64,000 nucleotides of DNA from Flavobacteriales bacterium UBA6051 (GCA_002427735.1 DIYP01000007.1:124001-188000); one strand, 5' to 3'; counted from the stretch's first letter, positions 17,924 through 26,975 are shown. Made by a program: numbers and translations. The notes: generated from the sequence alone by a model not told the origin.

Positions 17924-19024
17924 CTAGTCGAAAAGACGCGATAACTCTTCGGTTAATTGTGCGCCTCGGAGTTTAGTACGGATGATTTTACCGTCTTTAT
18001 CGATCAAGACTGTAAATGGAATTCCAGATACACCATACAGCTTAGCTGCCTTGCTTGACCAAAATTTTAGATCACTGACATGATTTGGCCACGCTAAATG
18101 ATCCTTTTCAATAGCATCCAACCAACGTTGCTTATCCTTATCCAATGATACACTCATAACCGTAAACCCTTGATCCTTGTACTTTTCATACAACTTTACT
18201 ACATGAGGGTTTTCACGACGACACGGGCCGCACCACGAAGCCCAAAAATCAAGTAAAACGACATTTCCACGAAGGTCTGAAAGTTTCATTTTAGAACCAT
18301 CTGGTTTCGTTTCTTCAAAATCAGGAGCTTCTTTTCCCGGAGCTAATTTATCGTTCGCCAATGCTTGCGCTTTAGCTCCAAGGTAATTTTTCTCTAGTTT
18401 TTTGATCGTTGGGGAATCGCCAAAAGCACCTACAAGCTGTTTAACAAGCGATTCATACGTTTGAAAATCAGCTTTGGCATCAACCGCATTCACCGCCGCG
18501 AATAGGGCAGGGGAGTTCGGGTTTCTGGCAATGAAGGCCTTGAGGTCGCCTTGAAAACGCTGATATTGGCCTGACATAGATTTATTAACAGAATCACGCT
18601 TAGATGGATCAGCATTGATGATACGGTTGGCTTCCATACTCAGTGCCTCGAACTTATTTCGCTTTTGCATGAACTTGTACATGTTCGAAGATTCAGAACT
18701 ATTTACAATGTTCACAAAGTTCTCAAGGTCGGCACCATCGCCATACACTTTAATATCACATTTATCTCTCAGAATTAATTCGATGTGCTGATTACCAATA
18801 CGCAATACATAATAATCCATAGCAGGAACACTTCCAACCAATTCGAAATTACCTTTATCATCAATTTTTGCACCGTGATAGTTGATGTAATGCTTTCCAA
18901 AAAACTGTGCTATATAAACTGAATCCGTTTTTGCGTTGAAAATATTTCCTGAAACTTTAGTTGTAATCTGTCCCCAAGAAAACAAGGAGGAGGTAAGCGC
19001 AAGAATGAATAATACTTTTTTCAT
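17924..19024 (-). CDS. TlpA-family thiol-disulfide oxidoreductase with N-terminal DUF4369-like domain
   Basis: The protein has 366 residues. It starts with the signal peptide MKKVLFILALTSSLFSWGQ, then a DUF4369-like beta domain (about 20-110), a helical linker, and a C-terminal TlpA/AhpC-TSA thioredoxin domain with the active site WCGPC (264-268) and a cis-Pro context GIPFTVLIDKDG. It probably reduces or exchanges disulfides in the periplasm. Its closest visible relative is the neighbouring gene at 19031-20218, 6 bp upstream, so the pair looks like a tandem duplication. No lipobox is seen, unlike its paralogue. Confidence 0.9.
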   Translation of the reverse strand: MKKVLFILALTSSLFSWGQITTKVSGNIFNAKTDSVYIAQFFGKHYINYHGAKIDDKGNFELVGSVPAMDYYVLRIGNQHIELILRDKCDIKVYGDGADLENFVNIVNSSESSNMYKFMQKRNKFEALSMEANRIINADPSKRDSVNKSMSGQYQRFQGDLKAFIARNPNSPALFAAVNAVDAKADFQTYESLVKQLVGAFGDSPTIKKLEKNYLGAKAQALANDKLAPGKEAPDFEETKPDGSKMKLSDLRGNVVLLDFWASWCGPCRRENPHVVKLYEKYKDQGFTVMSVSLDKDKQRWLDAIEKDHLAWPNHVSDLKFWSSKAAKLYGVSGIPFTVLIDKDGKIIRTKLRGAQLTEELSRLFD

Positions 19025-19030
19025 AATCGA

Positions 19031-20218
19031 TTAATTTTCGAAAATCTCTTTCAATTTTTGTTCCAAAGAAGGTCCTCTTAGACCTGTCCCGATAATTTTT
19101 CCTTCTGGATTAACCAGTACAGTATGTGGTATTCCGTTGAATCCATATAATTGAGGTAAAGGTGATTTCCACTGCAATAAGTCACTGACGTGATTTGGCC
19201 AGATTAAGCCATCCTTTTGAATGGCTTCTTTCCATTTTGATGCATCATTGTCAAGAGAAACGGAATATATTGTAAATCCTTTGTCTTTGTATTGATTATA
19301 GAGTTTAACGACATTGGGGTTCTCTCTTCGGCAAGGCCCGCACCATGACGCCCAGAAATCAATGAGTACATAATTCCCGCGCAAAGAGGAAAGTCGAATT
19401 TCCATTCCCTCAGGATTTTTTAAGGCAATTTCCGGGGCGACGCGCGTTCCAGAATTATTTGCGAGGTATTCATCGTAAGCGCGTTCAATTTGGTATATCT
19501 GTCCTGAAAGCGTATTGCTAATTGGAGAGCTTGGGTACTTTTTCACAAATGCATTCGCAACATTTTTCAATACATCCAGAGACTGCGGATTCCAATTCTG
19601 AAAATCCATGGAAGGAACAGCGTAAGTAGAAAGCACAATATTAAAAGGGTTTCCAGGATCTTTTTTTAATTTTTCAATCGCAAAATCATCCATTTTAGCT
19701 TTCAATTCAACATACTTTTCGGTCAACTCTTCCTGATTCATAGAACCATCTGCTTGTTGCGCCATTAAATTGCTCTGCTCTGCACGAAATTCCGCTACTC
19801 GGGTCATGTACTCGGACATGACACCTGCCCAAGAAGTTCCAGTAGCTTTTGGTTTAGACGCATACGTTTCGGCAGAAGCTTCGATGGATAATTCGTCACC
19901 AGGAACGAGTGTTAAGAGTATAACGTTCGTCGGAGTTTGTCCCATCCTTAGTTGATACATCCCCATACCAGGTACGTTTCCAACCATATTGAATTTTCCC
20001 GTTGCGTCGGAAGTTGCCTGAGCCACATTAATAGTGCCTTGCTGACTCTGTGCTTCCAAATAAAAAGTTGTATTCGGTGCTCCCGAAATGATACCGGAAA
20101 TGGTAAAATTATTGGATGTTTGACTCTCTTCATCCTCAATGACATCTACTGTCTCACTCTCGGTACAAGCTAAGATCAGTAAGAAAAGTAATGCAACAAA
20201 AGGGAATCTTTTCATCAT
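19031..20218 (-). CDS. TlpA-family thiol-disulfide oxidoreductase, lipoprotein form, with DUF4369-like domain
   Basis: The 395-residue protein begins with a lipoprotein signal (LLFLLILACTES, lipid-modified Cys probably residue 18). A DUF4369-like domain (about 38-115), a helical region, and a TlpA thioredoxin domain with WCGPC (292-296) and GIPHTVLVNPEG follow. It should be anchored to a membrane on the periplasmic side and act in thiol-disulfide exchange. The start ATG overlaps the gatB stop in an ATGA arrangement (20218-20215), which suggests translational coupling to gatB. It is paralogous to the next gene, 17924-19024. Confidence 0.9.
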   Translation of the reverse strand: MMKRFPFVALLFLLILACTESETVDVIEDEESQTSNNFTISGIISGAPNTTFYLEAQSQQGTINVAQATSDATGKFNMVGNVPGMGMYQLRMGQTPTNVILLTLVPGDELSIEASAETYASKPKATGTSWAGVMSEYMTRVAEFRAEQSNLMAQQADGSMNQEELTEKYVELKAKMDDFAIEKLKKDPGNPFNIVLSTYAVPSMDFQNWNPQSLDVLKNVANAFVKKYPSSPISNTLSGQIYQIERAYDEYLANNSGTRVAPEIALKNPEGMEIRLSSLRGNYVLIDFWASWCGPCRRENPNVVKLYNQYKDKGFTIYSVSLDNDASKWKEAIQKDGLIWPNHVSDLLQWKSPLPQLYGFNGIPHTVLVNPEGKIIGTGLRGPSLEQKLKEIFEN

Positions 20219-21675
20219 AATTTATCTAACGTTTCTCTCATTAGAGCATTCGCAGCCTTTGGATCAGCTTTACCACCAGAAGCTCTCATTAATTGTCCCA
20301 TAAAGAACCCAGCCAACTGCTTTTCACCATTTTTATAACGTTCAGCTTCATTTGGGTGTTGCCTGATGACCTCCTCAATATATGTTAAAATTGAATCTTC
20401 GTCCGATTCTTGTATCAGATTCATTGACTCTGCTAATGCCAAAGGCGCTGCCCCTGGCTGTTCCAATAATGCTGGAAAAATCTTTTGAGATGCCGTTGAA
20501 GATGAAATCTTGCCCTCATCAATAATGGCAATCAGTTGTGCAATGGTTTTAGGACTCAATGGAAACTCTTCAATTTCTAAACCATTGTGATTCAAATACG
20601 ATTTGACATCTCCCATCACCCAATTGGCCGCTGCTTTATAGTTTTTACAGTGCGCTATAATTTCCTCATAATACAAGGCAATCTCTTTAATATCCGTCAA
20701 GTTATAAGCATCATAAGATGACAGCCCAAGCTCTTTAGTGTATTTTAAATAGAGCTCTCTTGGTAGTGGAGGCATCTCGCTTCTTACTGCTTCAATCTGA
20801 GACTGATTAACTACGATAGGTAAAAGATCTGGCTCAGGGAAATAGCGGTAATCGTTGGCAGCTTCCTTAGATCTCATGGATATAGTGATGCCTTTAAGCG
20901 CATCAAACGAACGCGTTTCTTGTGCAATAGTTTCGCCCGCTTCTATCGCTTCAATTTGACGGTTAATCTCAAACTCAATAGCTTTTTGAACATTTCTGAT
21001 GGAGTTCATATTTTTGACTTCCACCTTTGTTCCAAATTCTGAAGCGCCTTTTAACATTACAGAGACGTTTGCGTCGCAACGCAGCGAACTTTCTTCCATG
21101 TTTCCATCACAGATGTCCAGGTAACGTACCAACTTTCGCACTTCAGTTAGGTAGTCGTATGCTTCATCTGAAGTTCGAATGTCTGGCTCAGAGACAATTT
21201 CCAGCAAAGGCACCCCAGCACGGTTCAAGTCAACGAGTGTGTCGTACACATCCACGTCATGAATGCTTTTTCCAGCATCCTCTTCCATGTGAATACGTGT
21301 AATTCCTATAGCTTTTTCGTTATCATCTGCGTCCTTTATGATGATTTGACCATTTTTACAAATCGGCGTTTTATCTTGTGTGATTTGATATCCCTTGGGA
21401 AGGTCAGGGTAGAAGTAATTCTTGCGATCAAAATTCTGGCGCTCTGAAATATCGCTTCCACAGGCAAGTCCTAATCGAATAGCGTATTCAATTGTTTTTT
21501 TGTTCATGCGCGGTAAAGTACCTGGGTGCCCAAGTGTGATGACGCTAACATTTGTGTTGGGAGTTGCCCCAAACTCATTGATGTCAGAAGAATACGCTTT
21601 TGTCTTCGTCAACATTTGAGCGTGAACTTCCAGTCCAATGACTGCTTGATATTTAGATCTTACTTCCGGTGTCAT
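20215..21675 (-). CDS. gatB: Aspartyl/glutamyl-tRNA amidotransferase subunit B
   Basis: The 486 residues match GatB across the whole length: an N-terminal catalytic cradle beginning YQAVIGLEVHAQM and containing NFDRKNYFYPDLPKGYQI and EPDIRTSDEAYDYL, and a C-terminal helical YqeY-like tail (about 330-486) that contacts tRNA. GatCAB converts Glu-tRNA(Gln), and often Asp-tRNA(Asn), to the amide forms. gatA and gatC are not in this window, which is usual in Bacteroidetes. The ATG at 21675 fits the family. The gene sits 6 bp after the purine nucleoside phosphorylase gene and overlaps the next gene by 4 bp. Confidence 0.96.
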   Translation of the reverse strand: MTPEVRSKYQAVIGLEVHAQMLTKTKAYSSDINEFGATPNTNVSVITLGHPGTLPRMNKKTIEYAIRLGLACGSDISERQNFDRKNYFYPDLPKGYQITQDKTPICKNGQIIIKDADDNEKAIGITRIHMEEDAGKSIHDVDVYDTLVDLNRAGVPLLEIVSEPDIRTSDEAYDYLTEVRKLVRYLDICDGNMEESSLRCDANVSVMLKGASEFGTKVEVKNMNSIRNVQKAIEFEINRQIEAIEAGETIAQETRSFDALKGITISMRSKEAANDYRYFPEPDLLPIVVNQSQIEAVRSEMPPLPRELYLKYTKELGLSSYDAYNLTDIKEIALYYEEIIAHCKNYKAAANWVMGDVKSYLNHNGLEIEEFPLSPKTIAQLIAIIDEGKISSSTASQKIFPALLEQPGAAPLALAESMNLIQESDEDSILTYIEEVIRQHPNEAERYKNGEKQLAGFFMGQLMRASGGKADPKAANALMRETLDKL

Positions 21676-21681
21676 AAAGTC

Positions 21682-22500
21682 TTAGACGCGTGAGATTAGT
21701 TCTTTCATAATAATAGTCATCTTAGGCTCTTGTTTGTTAGCCACTGCGATAACATCTTCAACACTTATTTCCTGAATTTTACCAGGTACCCCTAAATCGG
21801 TAATAATAGATATGGCAAAACAAGGAATCTCCATGTGTCTTGCTACGATTACTTCAGGTACAGTCGACATTCCTACGGTATCGGCTCCAATGATTCGTAC
21901 ATATTTATATTCAGCTGGTGTCTCAAGTGTTGGACCAGTAAGACCAGCATAAACACCTTCAGCAACGCGAATGTTGTTTTCTGCCGCTATGGTTTTTGCC
22001 AAACGAATCATTTCATGATCGTACGGTTGCGACATATCTGGGAATCTCGGACCGAGTTCATCAATGTTTTTTCCAATTAATGGATGAGCAGGGAAGAGGT
22101 CAATGTGATCGTTCAAGATCATGATTTCTCCTACTTCGTAATCTGGATTGACACCTCCTGACGCATTACTCACAAACAATCGTTCAATTCCCATGAGTTT
22201 CATCACGCGCACTGGAAAAGTCACTTCCTGCATAGTATATCCTTCATAAAAATGAAAGCGTCCTTGCATGGCAACAACATGTTTTCCTCCCAATTCACCA
22301 AAGATTAATTTCCCTGTGTGACTTTGCACGGTAGATAAAGGAAAGTTTGGGATATCCTCATAAGGAATTTCATCAATAATATTGATTTCCTTTACTAATC
22401 CTCCAAGGCCAGTTCCAAGAATGATTCCGACGGTTGGCTTTACATTTGTTTGCGTTTGTATGTAATCGTATGATTCTTTAAATGCTTTCAACATATCCAT
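21682..22500 (-). CDS. Purine nucleoside phosphorylase (PNP-I, trimeric type)
   Basis: The 272-residue protein has the PNP family I signature positions: GTGLGGL near 29-35, QGRFHFYEGY, FVSNASGGVN, GPTLETPAEY, and GADTVGMSTVPEVIVARH, where the Glu and Met belong to the base-binding site. It cleaves purine (deoxy)ribonucleosides with phosphate in the salvage pathway, in the cytoplasm. Either the ATG at 22500 or the one at 22494 could start translation; the first is kept. The 5' end overlaps the lpxK stop by 23 bp, which implies coupled translation. Confidence 0.93.
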   Translation of the reverse strand: MDMLKAFKESYDYIQTQTNVKPTVGIILGTGLGGLVKEINIIDEIPYEDIPNFPLSTVQSHTGKLIFGELGGKHVVAMQGRFHFYEGYTMQEVTFPVRVMKLMGIERLFVSNASGGVNPDYEVGEIMILNDHIDLFPAHPLIGKNIDELGPRFPDMSQPYDHEMIRLAKTIAAENNIRVAEGVYAGLTGPTLETPAEYKYVRIIGADTVGMSTVPEVIVARHMEIPCFAISIITDLGVPGKIQEISVEDVIAVANKQEPKMTIIMKELISRV

Positions 22501-23506
22501 CTAGTAGCTGATTAAATTTCGTTTCTTCGTCTATTTTTGTTGTAATTGGTTGATAAAACCAATCATTCAACTTAGGTTTCAAACTATCATAATCTTTGAT
22601 TCTCACGTAGTCCTTTTCCGTCGTCAGAATGATTTTATCATGACTTGCAAAGCTATCAAATTTTTCATGAATTTCATCGATATCTTTTGCGCTAAACGTA
22701 TGGTGATCCTTGAATTTCAAATGCTTTACGAAATAGGTCTGTTTTAAACGTTTTAGTAAAGGCGTGGGGTTACCTATTCCAGTTACTAAGAGGATATTTT
22801 TCACAGAAGGAGTGCTTCTTGCTTCAAAAGATTTGAATTTATCATATTCTATATGCGAAAAAAAGATCCTTGCGCTATCGAAGTTTATCCGGTTTCGGAT
22901 TGCTGTCTTTTCTTCTTCGTTCAATTCTGGACATTTTGAAACGATGATCGCTTCAGCCCGATTCACTCCAAATTTCCATTCACGAAGATCACCTGCAGGC
23001 AGATGAAAATCATCTACAAAAAGATCGTTGAATTGCGTAATGATAATGTTAATTCCAGATTTAACCGCCCTATGTTGAAAGGCGTCATCAAGTACAATAG
23101 TACCTGAATTTTGAAGCATATTTCTTATATGCTGAACACCCATCTTCCGGTTTTCAGAAACAACGACATCAACAGAGGAACCATACTTCGTTTTATATTG
23201 TAAAGGTTCATCCCCCACCTCAGAAGCAGTTGATTGGCTCGTAACTTCTAATAGACCTTTTGTGTTTCTGCCGTATCCTCTGCTGAGTATAGCAACTTTA
23301 TTCGATGTTTTAAGAAGATGTTCAACGATTAATTCGACATGAGGTGTTTTTCCTGTGCCACCAACGGATAGATTGCCAACGCAAATTGATTTGCCAGGAA
23401 TCGTATAGGATTTTAGAACTCCTCTATTGAACAAAACATTTCGAACAAATGTAATGCAGCCATAAATCCATGCAAAAGGAAGAAGAAGAAGTCTCAGTTT
23501 TTTCAT
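22478..23506 (-). CDS. lpxK: Tetraacyldisaccharide 4'-kinase
   Basis: The 342-residue protein begins with a hydrophobic membrane-associated segment. Its P-loop lies in VGNLSVGGTGKTP (43-55), with later LpxK segments such as LSRGYGR and VLDDAFQHRAV. LpxK adds the 4'-phosphate to the lipid A disaccharide at the inner membrane. The length is normal. It is followed by the PNP gene with overlap, and lies 22 bp downstream of the DUF4956 gene. Together with lpxH at the end of the same run it ties this operon to outer-membrane biogenesis. Confidence 0.95.
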   Translation of the reverse strand: MKKLRLLLLPFAWIYGCITFVRNVLFNRGVLKSYTIPGKSICVGNLSVGGTGKTPHVELIVEHLLKTSNKVAILSRGYGRNTKGLLEVTSQSTASEVGDEPLQYKTKYGSSVDVVVSENRKMGVQHIRNMLQNSGTIVLDDAFQHRAVKSGINIIITQFNDLFVDDFHLPAGDLREWKFGVNRAEAIIVSKCPELNEEEKTAIRNRINFDSARIFFSHIEYDKFKSFEARSTPSVKNILLVTGIGNPTPLLKRLKQTYFVKHLKFKDHHTFSAKDIDEIHEKFDSFASHDKIILTTEKDYVRIKDYDSLKPKLNDWFYQPITTKIDEETKFNQLLDGYVESI

Positions 23507-23528
23507 TTACGTAAACTCGTACGTAAAT

Positions 23529-24188
23529 TTAACTATTATGGTAATCTGATAACGCTTGATCGTCGGCGTAATAGAAGATTCGCACCTGAGCGGTATCGTC
23601 AAGGAAGTTGATCTTACCAACTTCAAAGCGATTGATCTGCAGTCCTGTACGTTTTTCAAGATCTTCCATCATTTCATCATAGCGCTCAGGAAGAATTAGA
23701 TCAATGCGCTCATAGACAATTGTCTTACGCGTTTCATGCTTTATGAGCCAGATATACTCTAGAACGAATGTAATTGCAACAATACTGACGTTGATCAATG
23801 CCATTTCCGCCAGACTAATTTTGTTCGACGCAAGTGAATTCACAACACTGAGGCCTATGACAACGAACAGATAGGTCATTTCTTTAATCTCAATGGCATC
23901 AGTTCTGTATCGAATAATGCCAAATATTGCGAAGAGACCGAGTCCCATTCCCGTATCGATGTCGAGCTTTTTAAGGCCAAAACACAGGAAGAACGTAATC
24001 ATTCCAATCAAATAGTAAGTAAAGAGGTAGTCCTTACGTTTTGTGATTGGGTAATACATATACCTGATGATCACCGTAATAAAAACGAGGTTAACCACCA
24101 TTCTTAGAATCAACGTGTAAAAATCTTCGTCAATCCAGGTTAGGTTCATAATTTCAGAAAAGGATTTGAGAGGTATGCTAAGCGGCAT
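23529..24188 (-). CDS. DUF4956 membrane protein
   Basis: The 219-residue protein has about four membrane helices in the first ~145 residues (for example VVNLVFITVIIRYMYYP and LFTYYLIGMITFFLCFGL), then the DUF4956 signature region GLGLFAIFGIIRYRTDAIEI, and a soluble C-terminal domain of ~70 residues. DUF4956 proteins commonly sit beside VTC-domain polyphosphate polymerases, as here, where the genes overlap by 11 bp. A joint role in polyphosphate synthesis or handling at the membrane is inferred from this pairing, not demonstrated. The ATG at 24188 is used; an internal ATG at 24149 is possible. Confidence 0.88.
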   Translation of the reverse strand: MPLSIPLKSFSEIMNLTWIDEDFYTLILRMVVNLVFITVIIRYMYYPITKRKDYLFTYYLIGMITFFLCFGLKKLDIDTGMGLGLFAIFGIIRYRTDAIEIKEMTYLFVVIGLSVVNSLASNKISLAEMALINVSIVAITFVLEYIWLIKHETRKTIVYERIDLILPERYDEMMEDLEKRTGLQINRFEVGKINFLDDTAQVRIFYYADDQALSDYHNS

Positions 24189-24942
24189 TTTTCTGTATTT
24201 TTTTGATTTTTAAAAGCTTCTTTTTGAATCGATTGTATTTCACGGCATCTTTTCCATAAATAGTAACAATACCGATACAGTACTTACTTACTCTCAATGG
24301 TCGAATTAGGTGCTTTTTCATTAGTTTATAGAATGGAGAGGTCCGTACAACACGTTCCTGCTTCAGTTCTGCTATTACAACATTCGTAACGGTTTTTTCC
24401 CTACCCTCCCATTTAAAAGTTAAGTCGATATCTAATGTTAAGCGCTCGTTCATCGTTTTATTTACTAGCGTTATTCTTTTGAAGCCATTGTAAAGGGTAG
24501 GTTGTAGTTTTTCTGTCAATAACCCCTGATTTCGCACAAAAAGCGCCTGTTCATCGGACATTTCCATAGGAATGTCATCTGTGGGAATTCGTGACTTATC
24601 TGTACGTCCGTTTTTTTTATGTTTCACTTCGAGAAAAGCAATGTCCGAGTTCACATATTTTCGATAACGTACCTTAAAACGATCAAGTCGTTTTCTGTGA
24701 TGATCTACATAAGAACTCAAAGAAATGTCATCGTAGTACAAGCTTTCGTACTCCGATAACAAAGTATTTTCGACCTCTAAAACTTTGTAATCCTTAATTA
24801 ATTCAGGAAGAAGTTCTTCTAGTTTACTCATTGAAAAAGTGAACTTCGTATCAACGCGATTCATAAGTTGTACGCGATCCATTTCTTCAAGATGTATCTT
24901 TTCGAATTGCTCGACTATATGCTGTATTTCCGGCACGGGCAT
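24178..24942 (-). CDS. VTC-domain protein, putative polyphosphate polymerase
   Basis: From the ATG at 24942 the protein has 254 residues. It shows the VTC tunnel-fold pattern: NRVDTKFTF near the start, RFKVRYRKY with alternating Arg, FLEVKHK (E-x-K), a later MNERLTLDIDLTF strand, VIAELKQER, and a C-terminal KYCIGI. In yeast Vtc4 equivalent basic and acidic residues line a tunnel that builds polyphosphate from ATP. There is no membrane segment; the partner DUF4956 gene supplies one. The extension to TTG at 24951 is rejected because that codon falls inside a probable promoter -7 box. A later Met (24882) is another possible start. Confidence 0.83.
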   Translation of the reverse strand: MPVPEIQHIVEQFEKIHLEEMDRVQLMNRVDTKFTFSMSKLEELLPELIKDYKVLEVENTLLSEYESLYYDDISLSSYVDHHRKRLDRFKVRYRKYVNSDIAFLEVKHKKNGRTDKSRIPTDDIPMEMSDEQALFVRNQGLLTEKLQPTLYNGFKRITLVNKTMNERLTLDIDLTFKWEGREKTVTNVVIAELKQERVVRTSPFYKLMKKHLIRPLRVSKYCIGIVTIYGKDAVKYNRFKKKLLKIKKIQKNAA

Positions 24943-24948
24943 CTGTCT

Positions 24949-24956
24949 CAAAGTTA
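24949..24956 (-). promoter_or_regulatory. Candidate -7 box of the VTC-DUF4956-lpxK operon
   Basis: The minus strand reads TAACTTTG, an exact TAnnTTTG match, ending only 6 nt before the ATG at 24942. If it is used, the mRNA would be leaderless or nearly so. A TTG lies 14 nt upstream, which is short for a -33 element. Confidence 0.4.
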
Positions 24957-25039
24957 AGAGAATGTTTTTACAATATTAATTAGAGATCAAATTAATGGCT
25001 TGGCATACGCTACGCGTCTGATAATTATTGCTTTAGGCT

Positions 25040-26128
25040 CTACGGAATTAAGCCTAAGCAAATCTTCATGCGTATGATTCGTTTCGCTGCCTGATTTACT
25101 TTTTCTCTAAATCCTCTATTGTTAGTGTACCAATTCGAAATTTCCTTGTGGGCAACACGAACATTTTTTGGCATTAGCACGATATCACACCCTGCACCTA
25201 TGGCTTTTGCTGAAGCACTCGGAAGCTTTGAGATGCCTCCCATGTTCATAGCATCTGTAACGATAAGCCCCTTAAAGCCAAGACTGTCTCTGAGTAATTC
25301 TGTCACTATTTTGTACGAAGCAGTGGCCGGAAGACCTTTTGTTCCAAACTCTTCATTGTTTTTCACTGCAATATGTGCAACCATGATTGACAATACACCA
25401 TTTTCGATAAGTGGAGTGTAATTCTGGAGTTCTTTCATTTCACCATCAATTACCTGAAGTGATTTGTGGGTGTCACCAGATACAAGTCCATGGCCAGGGA
25501 AGTGCTTTGCGGTGGCAATAATGTTGTGTTCCTGGGATCTTGTAATAAAAGCGTTGGAGAACGGAACAATATTTTCTGGTTTTGTCCCAAAACCTCGGTA
25601 ACCTACCGTTTTATTTGCCGACATGTCCACGACTGGCGAGAAATTATAATTTATTCCAATATCATTCAGATCCTGTGAAATTGATACGGCTACTTTCTCG
25701 GTTTCTTCTTTAGACTTTATCGTATTTGCCCTTGGAACGGTTTTGGTGCCAGTAATTTTGCGATTAACAAGACTTGGTTCAGCATCAGCTGAGAATAAAA
25801 ATGGCAGTTGACCACTGTTTTTTACAATATTATTGAAGTCTTTTATCCATTCAGTAAATTGATCTTTACTTCCGTTTAGCATTAAAACCCCACCTATACA
25901 ACCATCTTTTATGTAGGCATCAATGGTGTCCTTCGTTCGACCAAGTCTTCCAACGGCTGGCATGAGTAATTGCGCAATTATTGCCTTTTGGTCAAGGCTT
26001 TGAAAAATGCTATCAGTTTTTCGATCGAGTTCTGAATTCTCAGTGAGAAAGGAATTTAAAGAAAACTCTTGGCCGAATCCGAACCACGAAATTGTACAAA
26101 AGAGAATAGAAAAAAGGATACTTTTCAT
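25040..26128 (-). CDS. Glycoside hydrolase family 3 protein, secreted beta-N-acetylhexosaminidase-like (NagZ-type)
   Basis: The 362-residue protein begins with a signal peptide (MKSILFSILFCTISWFGFGQ). It shows GH3 TIM-barrel motifs: KHFPGHG (208-214), the Asp219/His221 loop of NagZ enzymes (SGDTHKS), and the nucleophile Asp292 in LIVTDAMNM. The His-Asp pair in the KHFPGHGxxxxDTH region is characteristic of beta-N-acetylglucosaminidases. It likely removes GlcNAc from muropeptides or chitin fragments in the periplasm. It is the single-domain form; many Bacteroidetes homologues are fused to a beta-lactamase domain, absent here. It is divergent from radC. Confidence 0.88.
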   Translation of the reverse strand: MKSILFSILFCTISWFGFGQEFSLNSFLTENSELDRKTDSIFQSLDQKAIIAQLLMPAVGRLGRTKDTIDAYIKDGCIGGVLMLNGSKDQFTEWIKDFNNIVKNSGQLPFLFSADAEPSLVNRKITGTKTVPRANTIKSKEETEKVAVSISQDLNDIGINYNFSPVVDMSANKTVGYRGFGTKPENIVPFSNAFITRSQEHNIIATAKHFPGHGLVSGDTHKSLQVIDGEMKELQNYTPLIENGVLSIMVAHIAVKNNEEFGTKGLPATASYKIVTELLRDSLGFKGLIVTDAMNMGGISKLPSASAKAIGAGCDIVLMPKNVRVAHKEISNWYTNNRGFREKVNQAAKRIIRMKICLGLIP

Positions 26129-26274
26129 TGGTTAATTTTGGTGAAACATAAATATATTCCGATGCATGGTTGAACAGAAGCTTTTCGGAAAGTTTTGTCC
26201 ACAAAAGAAATGTCAATAACTGTGCCGCCCAAAAAATAAAGTCGTATCTTAAATAGAAAACCTGACCAAAAGAT

Positions 26275-26964
26275 ATGCAATTAACAACGATTAAATGTTG
26301 GGCGGAAGAAGACCGTCCAAGAGAAAAATTACTCTTAAAAGGGCGAGCTGCTCTTACTGATGCGGAATTACTCGCAATTATAATAGGTTCTGGCTCCAAA
26401 GACCTTACGGCTGTGCAACTTTCGCGTGAAATTCTTGGTGTGGCTAAAAACAGTTATTCCAAACTTGCCAAAATGTCCGTAGCAGATCTCATGCAATTCA
26501 AAGGTATTGGAGAAGCAAAAGCAATTGCTATTTACGCAGCAATGGAAATAGCCAGAAGGAGGAGTAAGGATGTGAGGCAAGATGCTCCTAGAATCAAGTC
26601 ATCGTCTGATGCGTTCAAATATCTTCGGTCCGATTTAACTGATCTGGAGCATGAAGAATTTCATGCTTTATTTCTTAATAGAAGTAATGAAGTTTTGGCA
26701 AGCGAACTCATCTCAAAAGGCGGCATGTCTGGAACCGTAGCCGACGGGAAGATTATTTTTCATCGTGCCTTGCAGCTAAAATGCAGCGCAATGATATTAG
26801 CACATAATCACCCTAGTGGTCAATTGAAACCCAGTGAGTCGGATTTACAACTAACAAAGTCTCTAGTTGCATTCGGAAAGCACATAGATCTCCAAATATT
26901 AGATCATCTTATATTTTCTGATAATAATTACTTTAGTTTTGCCGATGAAGGCTTGATACCATAA
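26275..26964 (+). CDS. radC: RadC/MPN-domain protein
   Basis: The 229-residue protein has an N-terminal helix-hairpin-helix region (FKGIGEAKAIAI, 75-86) and a JAMM/MPN metalloprotease-like domain with the upstream Glu (HEEFHALF) and AHNHPSG (176-182) followed by Ser188/Asp190. RadC proteins are widespread; the old link to DNA repair is disputed and the biochemical role is not settled. The length and both domains are normal. The gene is followed at once by wecB (stop 26964; next start 26967 or 26976). Confidence 0.93.
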   Translation: MQLTTIKCWAEEDRPREKLLLKGRAALTDAELLAIIIGSGSKDLTAVQLSREILGVAKNSYSKLAKMSVADLMQFKGIGEAKAIAIYAAMEIARRRSKDVRQDAPRIKSSSDAFKYLRSDLTDLEHEEFHALFLNRSNEVLASELISKGGMSGTVADGKIIFHRALQLKCSAMILAHNHPSGQLKPSESDLQLTKSLVAFGKHIDLQILDHLIFSDNNYFSFADEGLIP

Positions 26965-26975
26965 AATTGCGGGAT

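Noticed and set aside
20215..21675. Missing gatA and gatC as a sign of rearrangement
   Set aside because: In Bacteroidetes gatB is usually separate from gatA and gatC, so this is ordinary.
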